A stretch of DNA of 64,000 bases from positions 1-64,000 of the forward strand of contig JACGCK010000182.1 of NCBI GenBank assembly GCA_014925825.1, read 5' to 3'. This stretch comes from Pholiota molesta. Its lineage: Eukaryota > Basidiomycota > Agaricomycetes > Agaricales > Strophariaceae. Under the pieces are notes generated by a model, which saw nothing but the letters and a program-made list of their open reading frames with translations, was not told the DNA's origin and ran no database searches. The position numbers and the translations under genes are program-made. Positions 11,836-22,141 of the stretch are shown here, piece by piece; positions within the stretch are counted from its first letter, which is position 1, and each line of letters begins with the position of its first letter.

Positions 11836-14800
11836 ATGCAGCACGACATCCACTACCACAACCACCACCCGCCCCAGCTCGCCCAGCAGCAAGGTCCGTC
11901 CCCCCGCCCTCCCCCCTCCGCCGCACCTCACGTCCCCCAGGTCTCGTCCTCCCCACCCCATCCATGCAGAACCAGATCCATGAGCTCGCCAAGACCCTCC
12001 CCCCGCCCCGGAAACAGAATACCGCCTGCGATGCGTGCAGGTGCGCAGCACTCTTTCGCACACAGACTGTCTCTCTCACAAGCTTGCCGTTAGGTCGCGC
12101 AAGGTCAAATGCAACCGACTGCCTGGGCAAGATAAGGTAGATTTTATTCTCTGGCGCTCCCAGACTCCGCTTATCAGCTCATCCTTGTTCCGCAGTGTCA
12201 GGTTCGTTTATTTTTCATCCCACCTCTCTCCCCAACTTCTCATCCCGCCCACAAAACAGCACTGCCTTTCCAAGAATTATCCTTGCACGTGCGGCCATTT
12301 TTTAACGTACATCCAATATTTTCCGCTCATTTGCATATCAGACATTTCGTCCAACAAGCAACAAGCGAGAAGAAACGCAGTAACACAGTGAACCGTCGTC
12401 CGCGCAATCTCAGTTCTACCAGTTCCAGCTCCAGGTATGTTTCCAACTCTCCGCCACCTTCCCCAAATCGGGACCGCTATGATGGCAGTCACCGATCTTA
12501 ACGGTCTATCCTTTTTTATCACACTTGCTGAACCCTGGTCTAGTAATAATCCTTCGCCTCCATCAACTGTGAAATAGTCCGTGATTTTATTCGAATATTG
12601 GCCATAATCTCACATACCATGTCGTCAGTGCGTCGCCCATTCCCGAATCCCCATCCTCTCCGCCTTCCATTCCCACTCCTCAAACGCATTTACCGCTTAT
12701 GGTGCGATATGGTTTCTGTCCACCGCTCACACTATCTACTCCCACCCGAGATGTTCTGTGTTTCGTGTTCGCACCGCCAGATCAGTCTAGGTAATTGTAT
12801 CTTGGATCTCATCTATATTTCAACCTTACGTTATTTTGAAGCGCCGACTCGTTCGTATTTCCTTTGGGGCACATACCTTCCCCGTACGATGCCTGGGGAG
12901 AACTAGCATCAAAATTAGAGAATGAACATTTTAGAGCAGAGTACGTTTACTTTTCTTCAAAGTTAAGATTGCTGCGACCCTTCATCCTCCGAGGGTTTAC
13001 TGCATCGTCGGTGCGTAAACAATCTGGACCTTGTTCTCGACCAATAACCTAACCTATGCTGTCCCTGTTTCGACTTCCAGCTTATTGCCTCCATCTAATA
13101 CCAAATCTTCATTCGCCCCAGGTTCGCACTCGATCTCGTGGAAGTCTTCTTTCAGATTGTGCACACCCGTCTTCCCCTTCTCAATCCCGAGCAATTCCGG
13201 AGTCGTCTGCAACTACAGCCTTCACCAATACCATCTAATGTACCCCCATTACATCCTGCACTGGTAGCGACTGTTCTGGCTTGGGGTACCAAATTCTCTG
13301 AGCATCCCCTTCTCGTAGCGGACCGAAGACGGCCAGGTGGCCAAAGTTTGCTGGCGAAAACACTCATCGATCGCGCGCGAGACCTCGCAGAAGCTCTGAA
13401 AGTCCATCGCGTCCCCTCTTCCGATCATGTGGTAATTTCTTTGCTGATTGAACCGCTACAAAATCGTGAGTCCCTTGTATTCGTATCTCGATGGCAGACA
13501 CTAACTGTAGAATGAACGGTAGAAAACCCTGATGACCCAAATGGTACGCAGCTTATCAAAAGAAATCAGGCGCTCTTCGCTTCTAAACAAGTCGTACAGG
13601 ATTCCACGGTTTTTGGCTAACCTCTGCTACGCGACATTTACTTGACCTTGGTGTGAGTGTTTTTTCTATCGTATCATTTTCTCTTCTTTCAAGTGTCAAA
13701 CCGGTACGTTCTGCTAATCTATCATGTCATACAATGTAGATCAACCACAAATCTGTGATGGCTAATATTCAAGACCCAGAGAGCCGTGGGACTATGATCT
13801 TTGCGTGGTGGATGACTTGCATCTGCGACGCGTATGCCTCGGCATACTATCGTCGGAAACCCGTTTTGGATGATGATGACTATGATATAGATTTTTATAC
13901 GGTCGACCCTGTTCACGCGGACCTGCTCGATTCGTCAGCTCCAACACCCTCACCGAGGGAGCAACTCGAGGTGAGCATAGCATTTTTAGTCCATGACATA
14001 GGGCAGTCGGCTTACTCCCCTCATTCCGCCTTTTCTTACTCGCTTGAACCCAGTTTTTGGTAAGCTAAAGGCCTCACTTGGGGCACTGACCGATCTTGAT
14101 AACTCTTCTACTTAGGGATATTATCGGGCCGCGCACTCGCTCGCACGCACGGCGCGCCATATGTCACGACAGCTATGGAGGCCTGCCACCGATTCTGATG
14201 GCATTTCATTTGATAACTTGTGCACGTTTGCCAATGCCCTTACCGAATGGAGAGATGAATTTCTCAACCTTGTCGGGGTTCCTAGTAATTTCGAGGGCGA
14301 GTGGGACTTCGTTTCGGTCAGCTTTTTGCCATCTTATATTTCTTTAACATTCAGTGACTCATCTGTTCTGCTGGCTGTCAGGCTGTTTCCTCATGCGCAA
14401 GCGATGCAACTTATCATGTTATGTGGATCATCTTATTCAACGCCCTGGATGACTTTGGGGTCAAGGAGCAGAATGCGGGTATCAGCATACACAACATGGC
14501 CGAAATCGACGCGGCTAAGCGGAAAGTAGCGGACGAAGCTTTGCACGGAGCATTGCGCATTGCGGGCCTTGCGGGCGTGCTGACTTCGAACGGCTATCTG
14601 GTGAGTAGTGATAACGCCCAGATGCCCAGTGTTCATTTGGACCTGGGATCCCATGGTGGCTCTGTTCTCGCTCCCAATCGGCCGCCTTGCTTACTAGAAC
14701 CTTCTTTTTCTTTCCTGCGTCTTGTTTCTATTTTAGCGACTCGACCCAGCCGTTATGCACATCAGCTGCATCCTTGCGGGGACACTGCTGGCGCGGTTAG

Positions 14801-15078
14801 GCCGCCCGGAGGTCACGAACTGCATTGCGGGCTTGAAGCAATATAGCTATGCCTACGAGGAGGCGGGCGACCAGGCGAACGAAATGAGCCGGCTGTTCAA
14901 TCGGGTGCGCAGTGGCGAACAAGAGCTCAACCATATGGCCTCGGTCGCGCCGCGCGTGGGGTCAACGTCCTCGTCGACAAATTCATCACCGCACGGCCAA
15001 AACGGCCAGCACGGCCACGCGATGATTGTGGATGAGCACCATCCGAGGTCAAACGGGGCATCATCACATCATGTATGA
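11836..15078 (+). CDS. Zn2Cys6 transcription factor with fungal_trans (MHR) domain
   Basis: Nuclear DNA-binding regulator; the target pathway cannot be told. After a His/Gln/Pro-rich start (MQHDIHYHNHH) the binuclear cluster reads ACDACRSRKVKCNRLPGQDK + CQ + HCLSKNYPCT, spacing C-x2-C-x6-C-x8-C-x2-C-x6-C. The fourth Cys is encoded by a 6-nt exon (12196-12201). A Ser/Pro linker follows, then the middle homology region: LDLVEVFFQIVHTRLPLLN, WGTKFSEHPLLVADRRR, LIDRARDLAEALKVHRVP, FHGFWLTSATRHLLDLG, NIQDPESRGTMIFAWWMT, YYRRKPVLDDDDYDIDFYT, ARTARHMSRQLWRPATDSDG. The C-terminal helices include ADEALHGALRIAGLAGVLTS and GTLLARLGRPEV. A low-complexity Asn/Ser/His tail ends at 15078. About 15 small exons are needed; those between 12.43 and 13.13 kb (including a 17-nt exon near 13.0 kb) are my least certain. 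Confidence 0.88.
12196..12201 (+). other. 6-nt microexon (Cys-Gln) in the Zn2Cys6 gene
   Basis: ..TTCCGCAG|TGTCAG|GTTCGTT... It supplies the fourth zinc-binding Cys, giving exact C-x2-C-x6-C spacing on both halves of the cluster. Confidence 0.85.
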
Positions 15079-16796
15079 GTTTTATTTTATTTTATCTGCT
15101 TGTCGCCCTTTTATCTCCCCTCCTGCTCTCCTGACAAGTTGATCTCCATCAATCTGTCTTGCGATATGGACGGCTTCCAGTTCGTTTTGAGCGTTCTCCC
15201 ATTCCCACTCGGGTGCCCTTGGCTATTCGGTTTACTGACGTCCTTTTCCGTCCTGGTTGCTAGCACTTCTCTGCGACAGCAGGCAGTTTCTCGAAACCGT
15301 CCATATACGGACAATGAGCCCACACTGGCCCTTGGACGCCCCTGAGCTCGGACAGTGCCTCTGTTCTTATACTTCGATCAATGGCGTCTCGAACCCTAAT
15401 GGAGGCAGGTTTGTTGTCCTAGCGGCCGCCTTTACAGGACCTACATTTCGGTTGTTCCCTCTGCTTTCGAGTTTCATTATCACATACCTCATTCCCTGCG
15501 CGTTTGCGTGGTTTCTTATGCTTTTGTTTTTGTTTCCGCTGCGTGTGCCTCTCCAATTTCATATTCCCATATCCGATATCCGATCTGACATTTATTTTGA
15601 TTCCGTTTATTGCTCTTCTCAAATTCTTGTCTTTCTGTTCCGTTTCCGCGTCGATCTCGGCGTTTCGAGTTGTTCCGTGTGTTACACATAATATGTAAAC
15701 CTCCATCCGCGCATCTCGCCATCCGCGTCCATCGTGCTCTCGTCTCAGGGTGTTGGTTGTCGGACGCATGTTGCTGTCACCGTTTCATCTCAGCTGTCGC
15801 CTTTCCCACTTGACTTCGCCCATCTTTGTTGTTCTTTTTCATCGCCTTCCATCTCCTTATTGGCCCTTCCGGGGGCCTGCTTCCATTTCTTGGTTTATTC
15901 CATGATTTCCATCTACCTTCCCTCTTTTTCTTTTTCAAATGGCAGTGGAGGACCCGAGGACGACGTCCATAAAACCCACGGACCACAATTCCCGCCCTAT
16001 TCCTGGCTCTGCCCAATCCTATCTATTTATCTCTACCTCCGTTTGCACTTTTACCCAATTAGGCTAGGCCGGATATGACCACGGACACTGCCGTCCCATG
16101 CTGCTATGTACTTCCTCGACTTTGCTCATTGCATCCTCTGCAGGATAGATGACAAAAATAAAACCAGAACCACTACTGTATTCCTTCATGATTCGTCCTC
16201 TCCCCGCTCCCTCTCCGTTCGTTGCCTGTATCTAGATAGTGGTGTATGTAGATATGCATGGATCCTGATAACCGCGTCTGTATGTAGCGCTGTACTGTGT
16301 ACCCGTTTATGGCCGAAAAAAATGTGATTTGAACGCCTCGGATAACTTGGTGGCAGACAAAGTGCCATCAGATAATGGTACGTAAATTTGTTGAGAAAAC
16401 AAGGATGGACCCACATCGAAGAGCGGTTACCCCTGCACTGATTTTGTTGTGGTCAGGACTGAGCCTGCAGAAAACATGCATGCATTTATGGTCCATGAAA
16501 CAATTGATGAAGATTATTATGTAGTGGGGCTACTTCATAATAACTGACAGTAGATTGCAGCTTTATAGCATAACTTGAAACACCGCAAAGGCTCAGGAGT
16601 CTATTGAGATTGTGTGTTCTCCCGTGTGAAGCACGGGTCAAAGTACTTGATACAAGGATATATATCTATATAGGAGATATGTATAGAGATGTATAGGCTA
16701 TCAACAATATGTTATGGAATGCCCTGAACCTTTGGCCAACTGGGTTAAAGAACCAGTGCACTGCATCAAGGCGACGCAAAGTGTAGGGACGCATAT
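15079..16796. other. Convergent intergenic region, 1.7 kb
   Basis: This is the 3' flank of the transcription factor (+) and of the F-box gene (-). It is T- and C-rich for the first kilobase. The frames in it lack motifs and splice logic. A long 3' UTR or non-coding transcript is possible but not shown. Confidence 0.4.
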
Positions 16797-18111
16797 TCAT
16801 ATAGAAAATGGGATCGTCTCCTGAACAGAAAGTTCGAATGAAAGAGAATTACTCGATGTCAATTTGGGAAATTGGGTCCGAGGCAATTTCCTCAGTGCAC
16901 TCTGCAACCAGTCCAACTCGGCGCCTCCCTCATAGCTCCAAACGGTGATTTTTAACGAAACCTGCTGGAGCGTCGGCCACCCTGGCTGCGTTAGAACCTT
17001 GTCAATGCGGCCCCACTCGTCGTCTCGCAGGCAGTAGCAATTGGCGTCGACAGTGACGTGGAGAGTGATCGTTTCAATGATATTTTTATTTTTCATCTTC
17101 TCGAGCTCGTCGCAAAGGCCACAGAAAGGATCAGTCATCCCAATTCCTTCGCTGAAATCGGTATTCACTCTCAGACGGCGAAGCGTGTGCATCGAAGGAT
17201 ACAACATCCTGAAGAGGCCAATTTCAGTAAAATCTATAACATCAATCCGGACTGTAAAGAAATAGAAGGTGAACGACTGGATAACTGTATTGAATGAGTG
17301 GGATATTCATACTTTCGATGGCTATGTCAACACTAATCAGCTGTCCGCAACGACTGAATAAATCAAGTGTTGGCAGAACATCTTCCGGGCTGATCAGTGA
17401 GACTGAGAGTTTATTGAGGCAACTGAAATCGATAAAGGATTGCCCGTCTGCGCGACACGCCGCACATATCTTCGTAATCGCTGCAGCGGCTTCGGCACCA
17501 GTTGACAAGACGCGAAGCCGTAGAGATGTTTCAGGCAGCTTCGAAGTGACGGTTTCGTCGGCATCAAACACCATAAGATGTTTGAATCCGAAGTGCTGTA
17601 GATTGATGCAGGGCGCAAGATCCGAGATAATAAAATTACCGATTTGAGCAAGATAAAGCTGGGTGAGGGTTGGAAGATGCAAGAGATGAAGCAGCGCTGG
17701 CCGGAGTGGATTATCGTTCCATCGAAGCCCATTCAAGTCGTACCGTGACTGCGAAACGCGGAGAAATGTCAAGCGAGTGATTTGTCTGAACGTTTGTAAG
17801 AGTGAGTCGTCCTTGAGATCGTTGATTGAGACGTTGAAAATCAAATGGCGAATACAATCAGCGATGTCTGGGGAGGTACTGAGCATTTTTTGAAGCCCAC
17901 GAGAAGTCGTCCTAATCATGCTTCTGGTTGGCAATCGAGTTGGGACATTATAACCATTGTTCAGAACAATGGTAGCAAAGATGTGCTTTCTGCAGAGATA
18001 ATAAAAGTCATGGCAGACAAGAGCGCATACCCTCATCGAGGAAAGATACGGATCGTCATCAGCCAGGAGATCAATGATCACTTCCGTAATGTCGAGTGGA
18101 AGAGCGGGCAT
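16797..18111 (-). CDS. F-box/LRR-like protein
   Basis: Probable substrate receptor of an SCF ubiquitin ligase, from the large, fast-evolving agaric F-box family. Exon 1 is complement(17313-18111) and exon 2 complement(16797-17251), giving 417 residues. The N-terminus MPALPLDITEVIIDLLADDD followed by ALVCHDFYYLCRKHIF is a typical fungal F-box. The rest shows leucine-rich stretches (TLTQLYLAQIGNFIISDLA, LQHFGFKHLMVF, LNKLSVSLISPEDVLPTL) like the degenerate LRR half of this family. The intron phase (one base of Ile) joins IAIE to IRIDVIDFTEIG. The start is 224 bp from the end of an LTR retrotransposon inserted upstream. Confidence 0.75.
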
Positions 18112-18330
18112 CGAGCAGGATACCAGGGTTCGACTGCTTGAGGTCTGGCAGTATTATAATCGAATTCAGCTCCCTGGAATCCATTTGAGCCTATCACAGA
18201 CCTGAAAGCAAATGATTGAGTCGATGCGGATTGCGGAGGTAGAACTCGAATGAAGAGAGGCGCAGACCAAGCGCAGACGGAGTCGCAGACATGGTCACTA
18301 GTCACACGCGCGTTATGATCTGGCAAGGGA

Positions 18331-18335
18331 TGAGC
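18331..18335. repeat. Target-site duplication, left copy (TGAGC)
   Basis: TGAGC immediately before the TGTTACGG LTR end; the same five bases follow the other LTR at 22285-22289. A 5-bp duplication is usual for Ty3/gypsy integrase. Confidence 0.85.
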
Positions 18336-18551
18336 TGTTACGGTCAGGGACTTGGCGAGGACGTGAATAACGAGTTAAGATGCGCGTTGTTTCGACGAGA
18401 CGTACAAGTGAGCTACGTACGGACTTGGCGAGGACGTGAATAACGAGTTAAGATGCGCGTTGTTTCGACGAGACGTACAAGTGAGCTACGTACGGACTAA
18501 GTAAGCTAGGTGAGACAAAACACATGACTAACTACGGACTTGATCATAACA
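18336..18551 (-). repeat. 3' LTR (216 bp) with internal 73-bp tandem duplication
   Basis: Begins TGTTACGG and ends CATAACA on the plus strand. The unit starting GGACTTGGCG at 18348 is repeated exactly at 18421; the other LTR has one copy only. Confidence 0.92.
18348..18493. repeat. Two tandem 73-bp units inside the 3' LTR
   Basis: The units 18348-18420 and 18421-18493 appear identical. Each carries one copy of the 10-mer TTGTTTCGAC that is complementary to the primer site. Confidence 0.88.
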
Positions 18552-18565
18552 TCATCTCCCTTTTT
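18552..18565 (-). promoter_or_regulatory. Polypurine tract of the LTR element
   Basis: In element sense it reads AAAAAGGGAGATGA directly before the 3' LTR TGTTATGATC. It overlaps the pol stop codon. This is the expected plus-strand primer position. Confidence 0.75.
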
Positions 18566-20975
18566 ACGAGGGAGTGTAACGAGTGGGAGGTTTGGAAACA
18601 CGACCAGAAAGTAAAGTAGTGGAAGTGGGAGGAACGTAATTAGAACGAAGATTTTGTGAAAATAATGGGGGAGAAATAGGACGAATAGGATGAAATACAG
18701 AAGCAGAAGACACACCAAGATTACTATCTACGAGTGACCGTTCAGCAGAAAGTGACCGTTGGGGTAACAGAGACCGTGTGGGAACCGAGGGACCAGGGAC
18801 ATTGTGGGGCAATGGAGCGGATGGGGCATGGACGGAGGACGGGGACGGCGGAGCGGTAATGTGTGGGGGACGGGCGACGGGATGAAGTTGGCCATCATCG
18901 TCGGGTTGTTGAAGGATGCCAGACAGAGCAAAATCAGATGCGTCTGTGGCGAGAGTAGCAGGTCTAGAGGGATCAAAGTGATGGAGAACGGGATAAGAAG
19001 TGAAAGCGCGCTTGAGCTTTTCAAACGCGTCATGCGCAACATCAGAATAAGAGAAAGTCGCGTTTTTATGTGTGAGAGAATTTAATGGGAGGGCGATTGA
19101 AGCATAATGAGGAATAAAACGACGATAAAAATTGGTAAAGCCCAAAAATGATTGAATATCGCGAGTGGCATGAGGAGCCGGCCACTCAGCAATGGTGGAA
19201 AGTTTCTTTGGGTTCATCTTGATGCCGTCAGCACCGAGAAGATACCCGAGATACTCGACCTCTGTTTTATCGAACTCACATTTCTTTGCGTTAGCAAAGA
19301 GCTGTGCGTCACGAAGACGGTCGAGGACGAGCTTGACTTGAGCGTCATGCTCGTCTTGGGTGCGAGAAAAGATAAGAATATCGTCAAGGTAAACGACGCA
19401 GAACACGCCGACATAGTCACGTAACGTGTCCTGAATGAAAGCTTGAAAGGTCGCGGGGGCATTGGTCAACCCAAATGGCATGACGAGGTACTCATAAAGA
19501 CCTAGAGAGGTCCGGAAAGCAGTTTTCCACTCGTCGCCAGCGCGAATACGAATAAGATTAAAAGCATTCTTCAGGTCAAGGACCGTGAAGAGTTTGCATC
19601 CGCGAGTGCGGTCGAGAAGATCATCAATATGGGGGAGAGGATACCTGTTTTTCTTTGTGATGGCGTTGAGACCACGATAGTCCACGCAAAGACGGAGATC
19701 GCCCGTTTTACGTTTGGTGAAGAGGATGGGAGAGGCCGCTGAAGACGTCGAACGGCGGATGAACCCTTTCTTGACGTGTTCATCCACGTATTCGGAGAGC
19801 GCCTTTTGCTCATCCTGGGTGAGTCGATACATAGGACCAAAAGGAGGATCCTTCCCCTCCTCAATGTCGATAGCGCAATCGTAAGGACGATGAGGAGGAA
19901 GGTTATCGACCTTAGTCGAGGAGAAAACGGTGTTGGCCCAAGCCATATATTTTCCAGGAACAAATGGAGAAGAATCTGTAGACGGAAGAGGGTCTTTGGA
20001 TTCGGAAATGTCATCTGCGAGAGAAGAAGTCGCAGCGACGTAGGCGGGAGAATTCGTAGGCACAAAACGAAGAGCAGTAACAGGAGAATTTTTAGAATAT
20101 TTAGCGAAGCGATGAGGATTCGAAATGGAGATATCAGGTTTACGAGAAGGCAAAGGATTCTCAAAAGAAGAGCGACCGAAGCCGGTCCACTTCGTGAGAT
20201 ACGAGAGATACGTAGGCGAAGGCGAAAGAGATATTTCGGAATCATGTTCGAAAGGAGACGTCGCAGGGGACGGCTTTGAACGTGGAGAACGAGAAGTCAA
20301 GGAACCGCAATGTAGACCGAGGCCTAATCCGGCGGTGGTAATTGAACACTCGTGAAGAGTATTCCGAGGAGGTAGGCGATCAAGACCGGAGCCTCTCGCA
20401 GGAACGTAGACAGGTGAGCGTGAAAGCCCACAACATGAAAGAGTAAGATCTGGATTATTCCAGTCGATGTCTGGATTATGGCGTTTAAGCCAATCGAGAC
20501 CCAGAATTATGGGAAAAGCCACGGAAACAACACTCAAAGAGATATTCTCTGAATGTCGGTCCATGGAAAGTTGAGTCAAAACGTCTTGGGTTACAAGACC
20601 GGAAGCTATAGGACGATTGTCCACAGCGAGAATAGGAATCGGTACATCTTTTGATCGACGAGGAAGTGAATGTCGATTACAAAAGACTTCCGAAATACAA
20701 GACGCAGAAGCGCCGCAGTCAATAAGAGCATAAGTAGAGATAGATTTTCGATTTGGGAAATTTAGAGTAATATTGATAAAGAAATGATCAGGAGAAGTCG
20801 AATCACGAAGCGAGGCAAAAATATAAGAAGGAGACGGAATAGACGAGAAGGCAATCCACTGTCCATTATTGAGCTGGACGTGGTGGATGGGCTCCGAAGG
20901 TGAGAGATGAGTCCCTACATCTGTATCCGGTAGCCCTGGGACTGGTGAAGATGGGCTACCGGTCAAGCTTTTCCC
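18564..20975 (-). CDS. Truncated pol (protease-RT) of the LTR element
   Basis: An open frame of about 800 codons with no ATG at its 5' end; it overlaps the end of gag in the -1 frame and is probably reached by frameshifting. The protease motif is ALIDCGAS (Cys where Ser or Thr is commoner). The reverse transcriptase shows LRLCVDYRGLN, FTVLDLKNAFNLI, LVMPFGLTNAPATF and VVYLDDILIFS (YLDD catalytic site), then YLGYLL and the connection domain. RNase H starts (LATDASDFALSGIL) but after QLHPVA the frame jumps to a Pro/Ser-rich tail ending in the usual pol C-terminus just before the polypurine tract. The rest of RNase H and all of integrase are absent while the frame stays open, so the deletion is in frame. 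Confidence 0.88.
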   Translation of the reverse strand, partial: GKSLTGSPSSPVPGLPDTDVGTHLSPSEPIHHVQLNNGQWIAFSSIPSPSYIFASLRDSTSPDHFFINITLNFPNRKSISTYALIDCGASASCISEVFCNRHSLPRRSKDVPIPILAVDNRPIASGLVTQDVLTQLSMDRHSENISLSVVSVAFPIILGLDWLKRHNPDIDWNNPDLTLSCCGLSRSPVYVPARGSGLDRLPPRNTLHECSITTAGLGLGLHCGSLTSRSPRSKPSPATSPFEHDSEISLSPSPTYLSYLTKWTGFGRSSFENPLPSRKPDISISNPHRFAKYSKNSPVTALRFVPTNSPAYVAATSSLADDISESKDPLPSTDSSPFVPGKYMAWANTVFSSTKVDNLPPHRPYDCAIDIEEGKDPPFGPMYRLTQDEQKALSEYVDEHVKKGFIRRSTSSAASPILFTKRKTGDLRLCVDYRGLNAITKKNRYPLPHIDDLLDRTRGCKLFTVLDLKNAFNLIRIRAGDEWKTAFRTSLGLYEYLVMPFGLTNAPATFQAFIQDTLRDYVGVFCVVYLDDILIFSRTQDEHDAQVKLVLDRLRDAQLFANAKKCEFDKTEVEYLGYLLGADGIKMNPKKLSTIAEWPAPHATRDIQSFLGFTNFYRRFIPHYASIALPLNSLTHKNATFSYSDVAHDAFEKLKRAFTSYPVLHHFDPSRPATLATDASDFALSGILQQPDDDGQLHPVARPPHITAPPSPSSVHAPSAPLPHNVPGPSVPTRSLLPQRSLSAERSLVDSNLGVSSASVFHPIRPISPPLFSQNLRSNYVPPTSTTLLSGRVSKPPTRYTPS

Positions 20976-22066
20976 GAAGGAGAAGCTTTGGACTTTTGCG
21001 TATATTTACGCTTGGCAACGTCAGACATATTGGGACAGTCATGGACGGTGTGTTTGCCTTGACCGCAATAAAAACATAAACCTTCCTTGCGACGACGCTC
21101 GCGTTCGCTCGGAGTGATAGGTCCACGCTTAATCGCGTCAACCTCCATTGGGACAACATCGTTGTTCGACGACGAAGCCGCAGGAGCGTTGGTGGAAGGA
21201 CGAGAATCATTAGGAAGCTGAGGGAAATAAGGCTTAGGGGCCTTAGAAGATCCATTCTGGCGTTCAAGGTTGCGACGATGAAGCTTGTTGTCAATATTAA
21301 TGACAAGCTTAACATAATCATCGAGTTCCGAAGGAACATCGGTGAGTAAAGCAACAGCCAGAGCGTCCTTGACATTGTCCTTGAGACCGTCATAAAACAT
21401 CTGAATCGCCGTTTGATCCGTCAGATCAAGTTCCCAAGAGAGCTCGCGGAAACGCGACGCATAATTAGACGCCGATCCCGGAGCCTGCTTGAGTTTGCGA
21501 AGCTTAGCTAAAGCAGTCGCATAGCGATCCGAATCTTCGAAATGTTTTTTGAATGAAGTGAGGAATAAATCATAATTTTCCATGAGCTCAGGGTGGTTCT
21601 TCTCAATGGAAGTATACCACGCACTCGGGGATCCATCCTTAAGATAGAACCCGAAGTACAAGCATTTGTCTTTGCTTGTAACGAGAGCACGGCGTTGGAG
21701 AAACAAAGAATTTGAGATTTCACGCACGAAGGGATCAACCTGCTGAGCCGTTCCATCGAACATGCGAGGCTCGCGGACACGGGGAGCACCGCCAGAAGGC
21801 GCGGCGGGCGCAACGGGTGCCGGCGCCGCGGGCGCTTGATGCAAATTGAGCCGTTCGACAATTGCGGATAGCGCGGCGCGGTTGCCGGTAGTTTCGTCAG
21901 CCTGGCGGGTGACGAACGCTTCGAAGTTGTGACCAAGGCCGTAGATGGCGCGCCAGAGCGTCCTACGCTCTTCAGCTTCAGTGGGCGAAGGAGAAGAGGA
22001 TTGGGGAGCAGGAATGCCCTGAGACACATCAGGCATTTGGGCCTCGGTGTCACCATGCATTGACAT
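20963..22066 (-). CDS. Gag of the LTR element
   Basis: A 367-codon capsid/nucleocapsid gene starting ATG at 22066 (MSMHGDTEAQM). A retrotrans_gag-type region follows a Pro/Ala linker (FLTSFKKHFEDSDRYATA, ALAKLRKLKQ, SNYASRFRELSWELDL, FYDGLKDNVKD). Near the end is one zinc knuckle, CFYCGQGKHTVHDCP. The stop at 20963-20965 lies just after the heptamer G GGA AAA (20969-20975), after which the -1 frame continues into pol. Confidence 0.9.
   Translation of the reverse strand: MSMHGDTEAQMPDVSQGIPAPQSSSPSPTEAEERRTLWRAIYGLGHNFEAFVTRQADETTGNRAALSAIVERLNLHQAPAAPAPVAPAAPSGGAPRVREPRMFDGTAQQVDPFVREISNSLFLQRRALVTSKDKCLYFGFYLKDGSPSAWYTSIEKNHPELMENYDLFLTSFKKHFEDSDRYATALAKLRKLKQAPGSASNYASRFRELSWELDLTDQTAIQMFYDGLKDNVKDALAVALLTDVPSELDDYVKLVINIDNKLHRRNLERQNGSSKAPKPYFPQLPNDSRPSTNAPAASSSNNDVVPMEVDAIKRGPITPSERERRRKEGLCFYCGQGKHTVHDCPNMSDVAKRKYTQKSKASPSGKA
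20969..20975 (-). promoter_or_regulatory. Candidate -1 ribosomal slippery site between gag and pol
   Basis: In gag frame the codons GGA AAA are preceded by G, giving the X XXY YYZ heptamer GGGAAAA. The gag stop is two codons downstream and the -1 frame reads straight into pol. The alternative is that one A has been lost from the AAAA run of a once-fused gag-pol. Confidence 0.55.
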
Positions 22067-22129
22067 TGTGAGAAAAGGGCGATAGAAGCGAGATAGACAA
22101 AAATAGACGAGATAAGCTTTTAGGTTGTG

Positions 22130-22139
22130 GTCGAAACAA
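22130..22139 (-). promoter_or_regulatory. Self-priming primer-binding site
   Basis: Two bases inside the 5' LTR, the element sense strand reads TTGTTTCGAC. It is an exact 10-nt reverse complement of GTCGAAACAA inside the LTR (22193-22202). There is no TGG-starting tRNA complement here. This is the arrangement of Tf1/sushi elements, where the RNA 5' end folds back to prime. Confidence 0.65.
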
Positions 22140-22141
22140 AC

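Noticed and set aside
12530..12567. Exon starting TAATAATCC in the Zn2Cys6 gene
   Set aside because: Its acceptor is good but its downstream donor leaves the wrong phase for the next exon; joining 12433 directly to about 12630 keeps frame.
15079..16796. Possible small genes in the convergent region
   Set aside because: Frames of 60-140 codons overlap each other, lack motifs and follow T-rich composition; probably 3' UTR.
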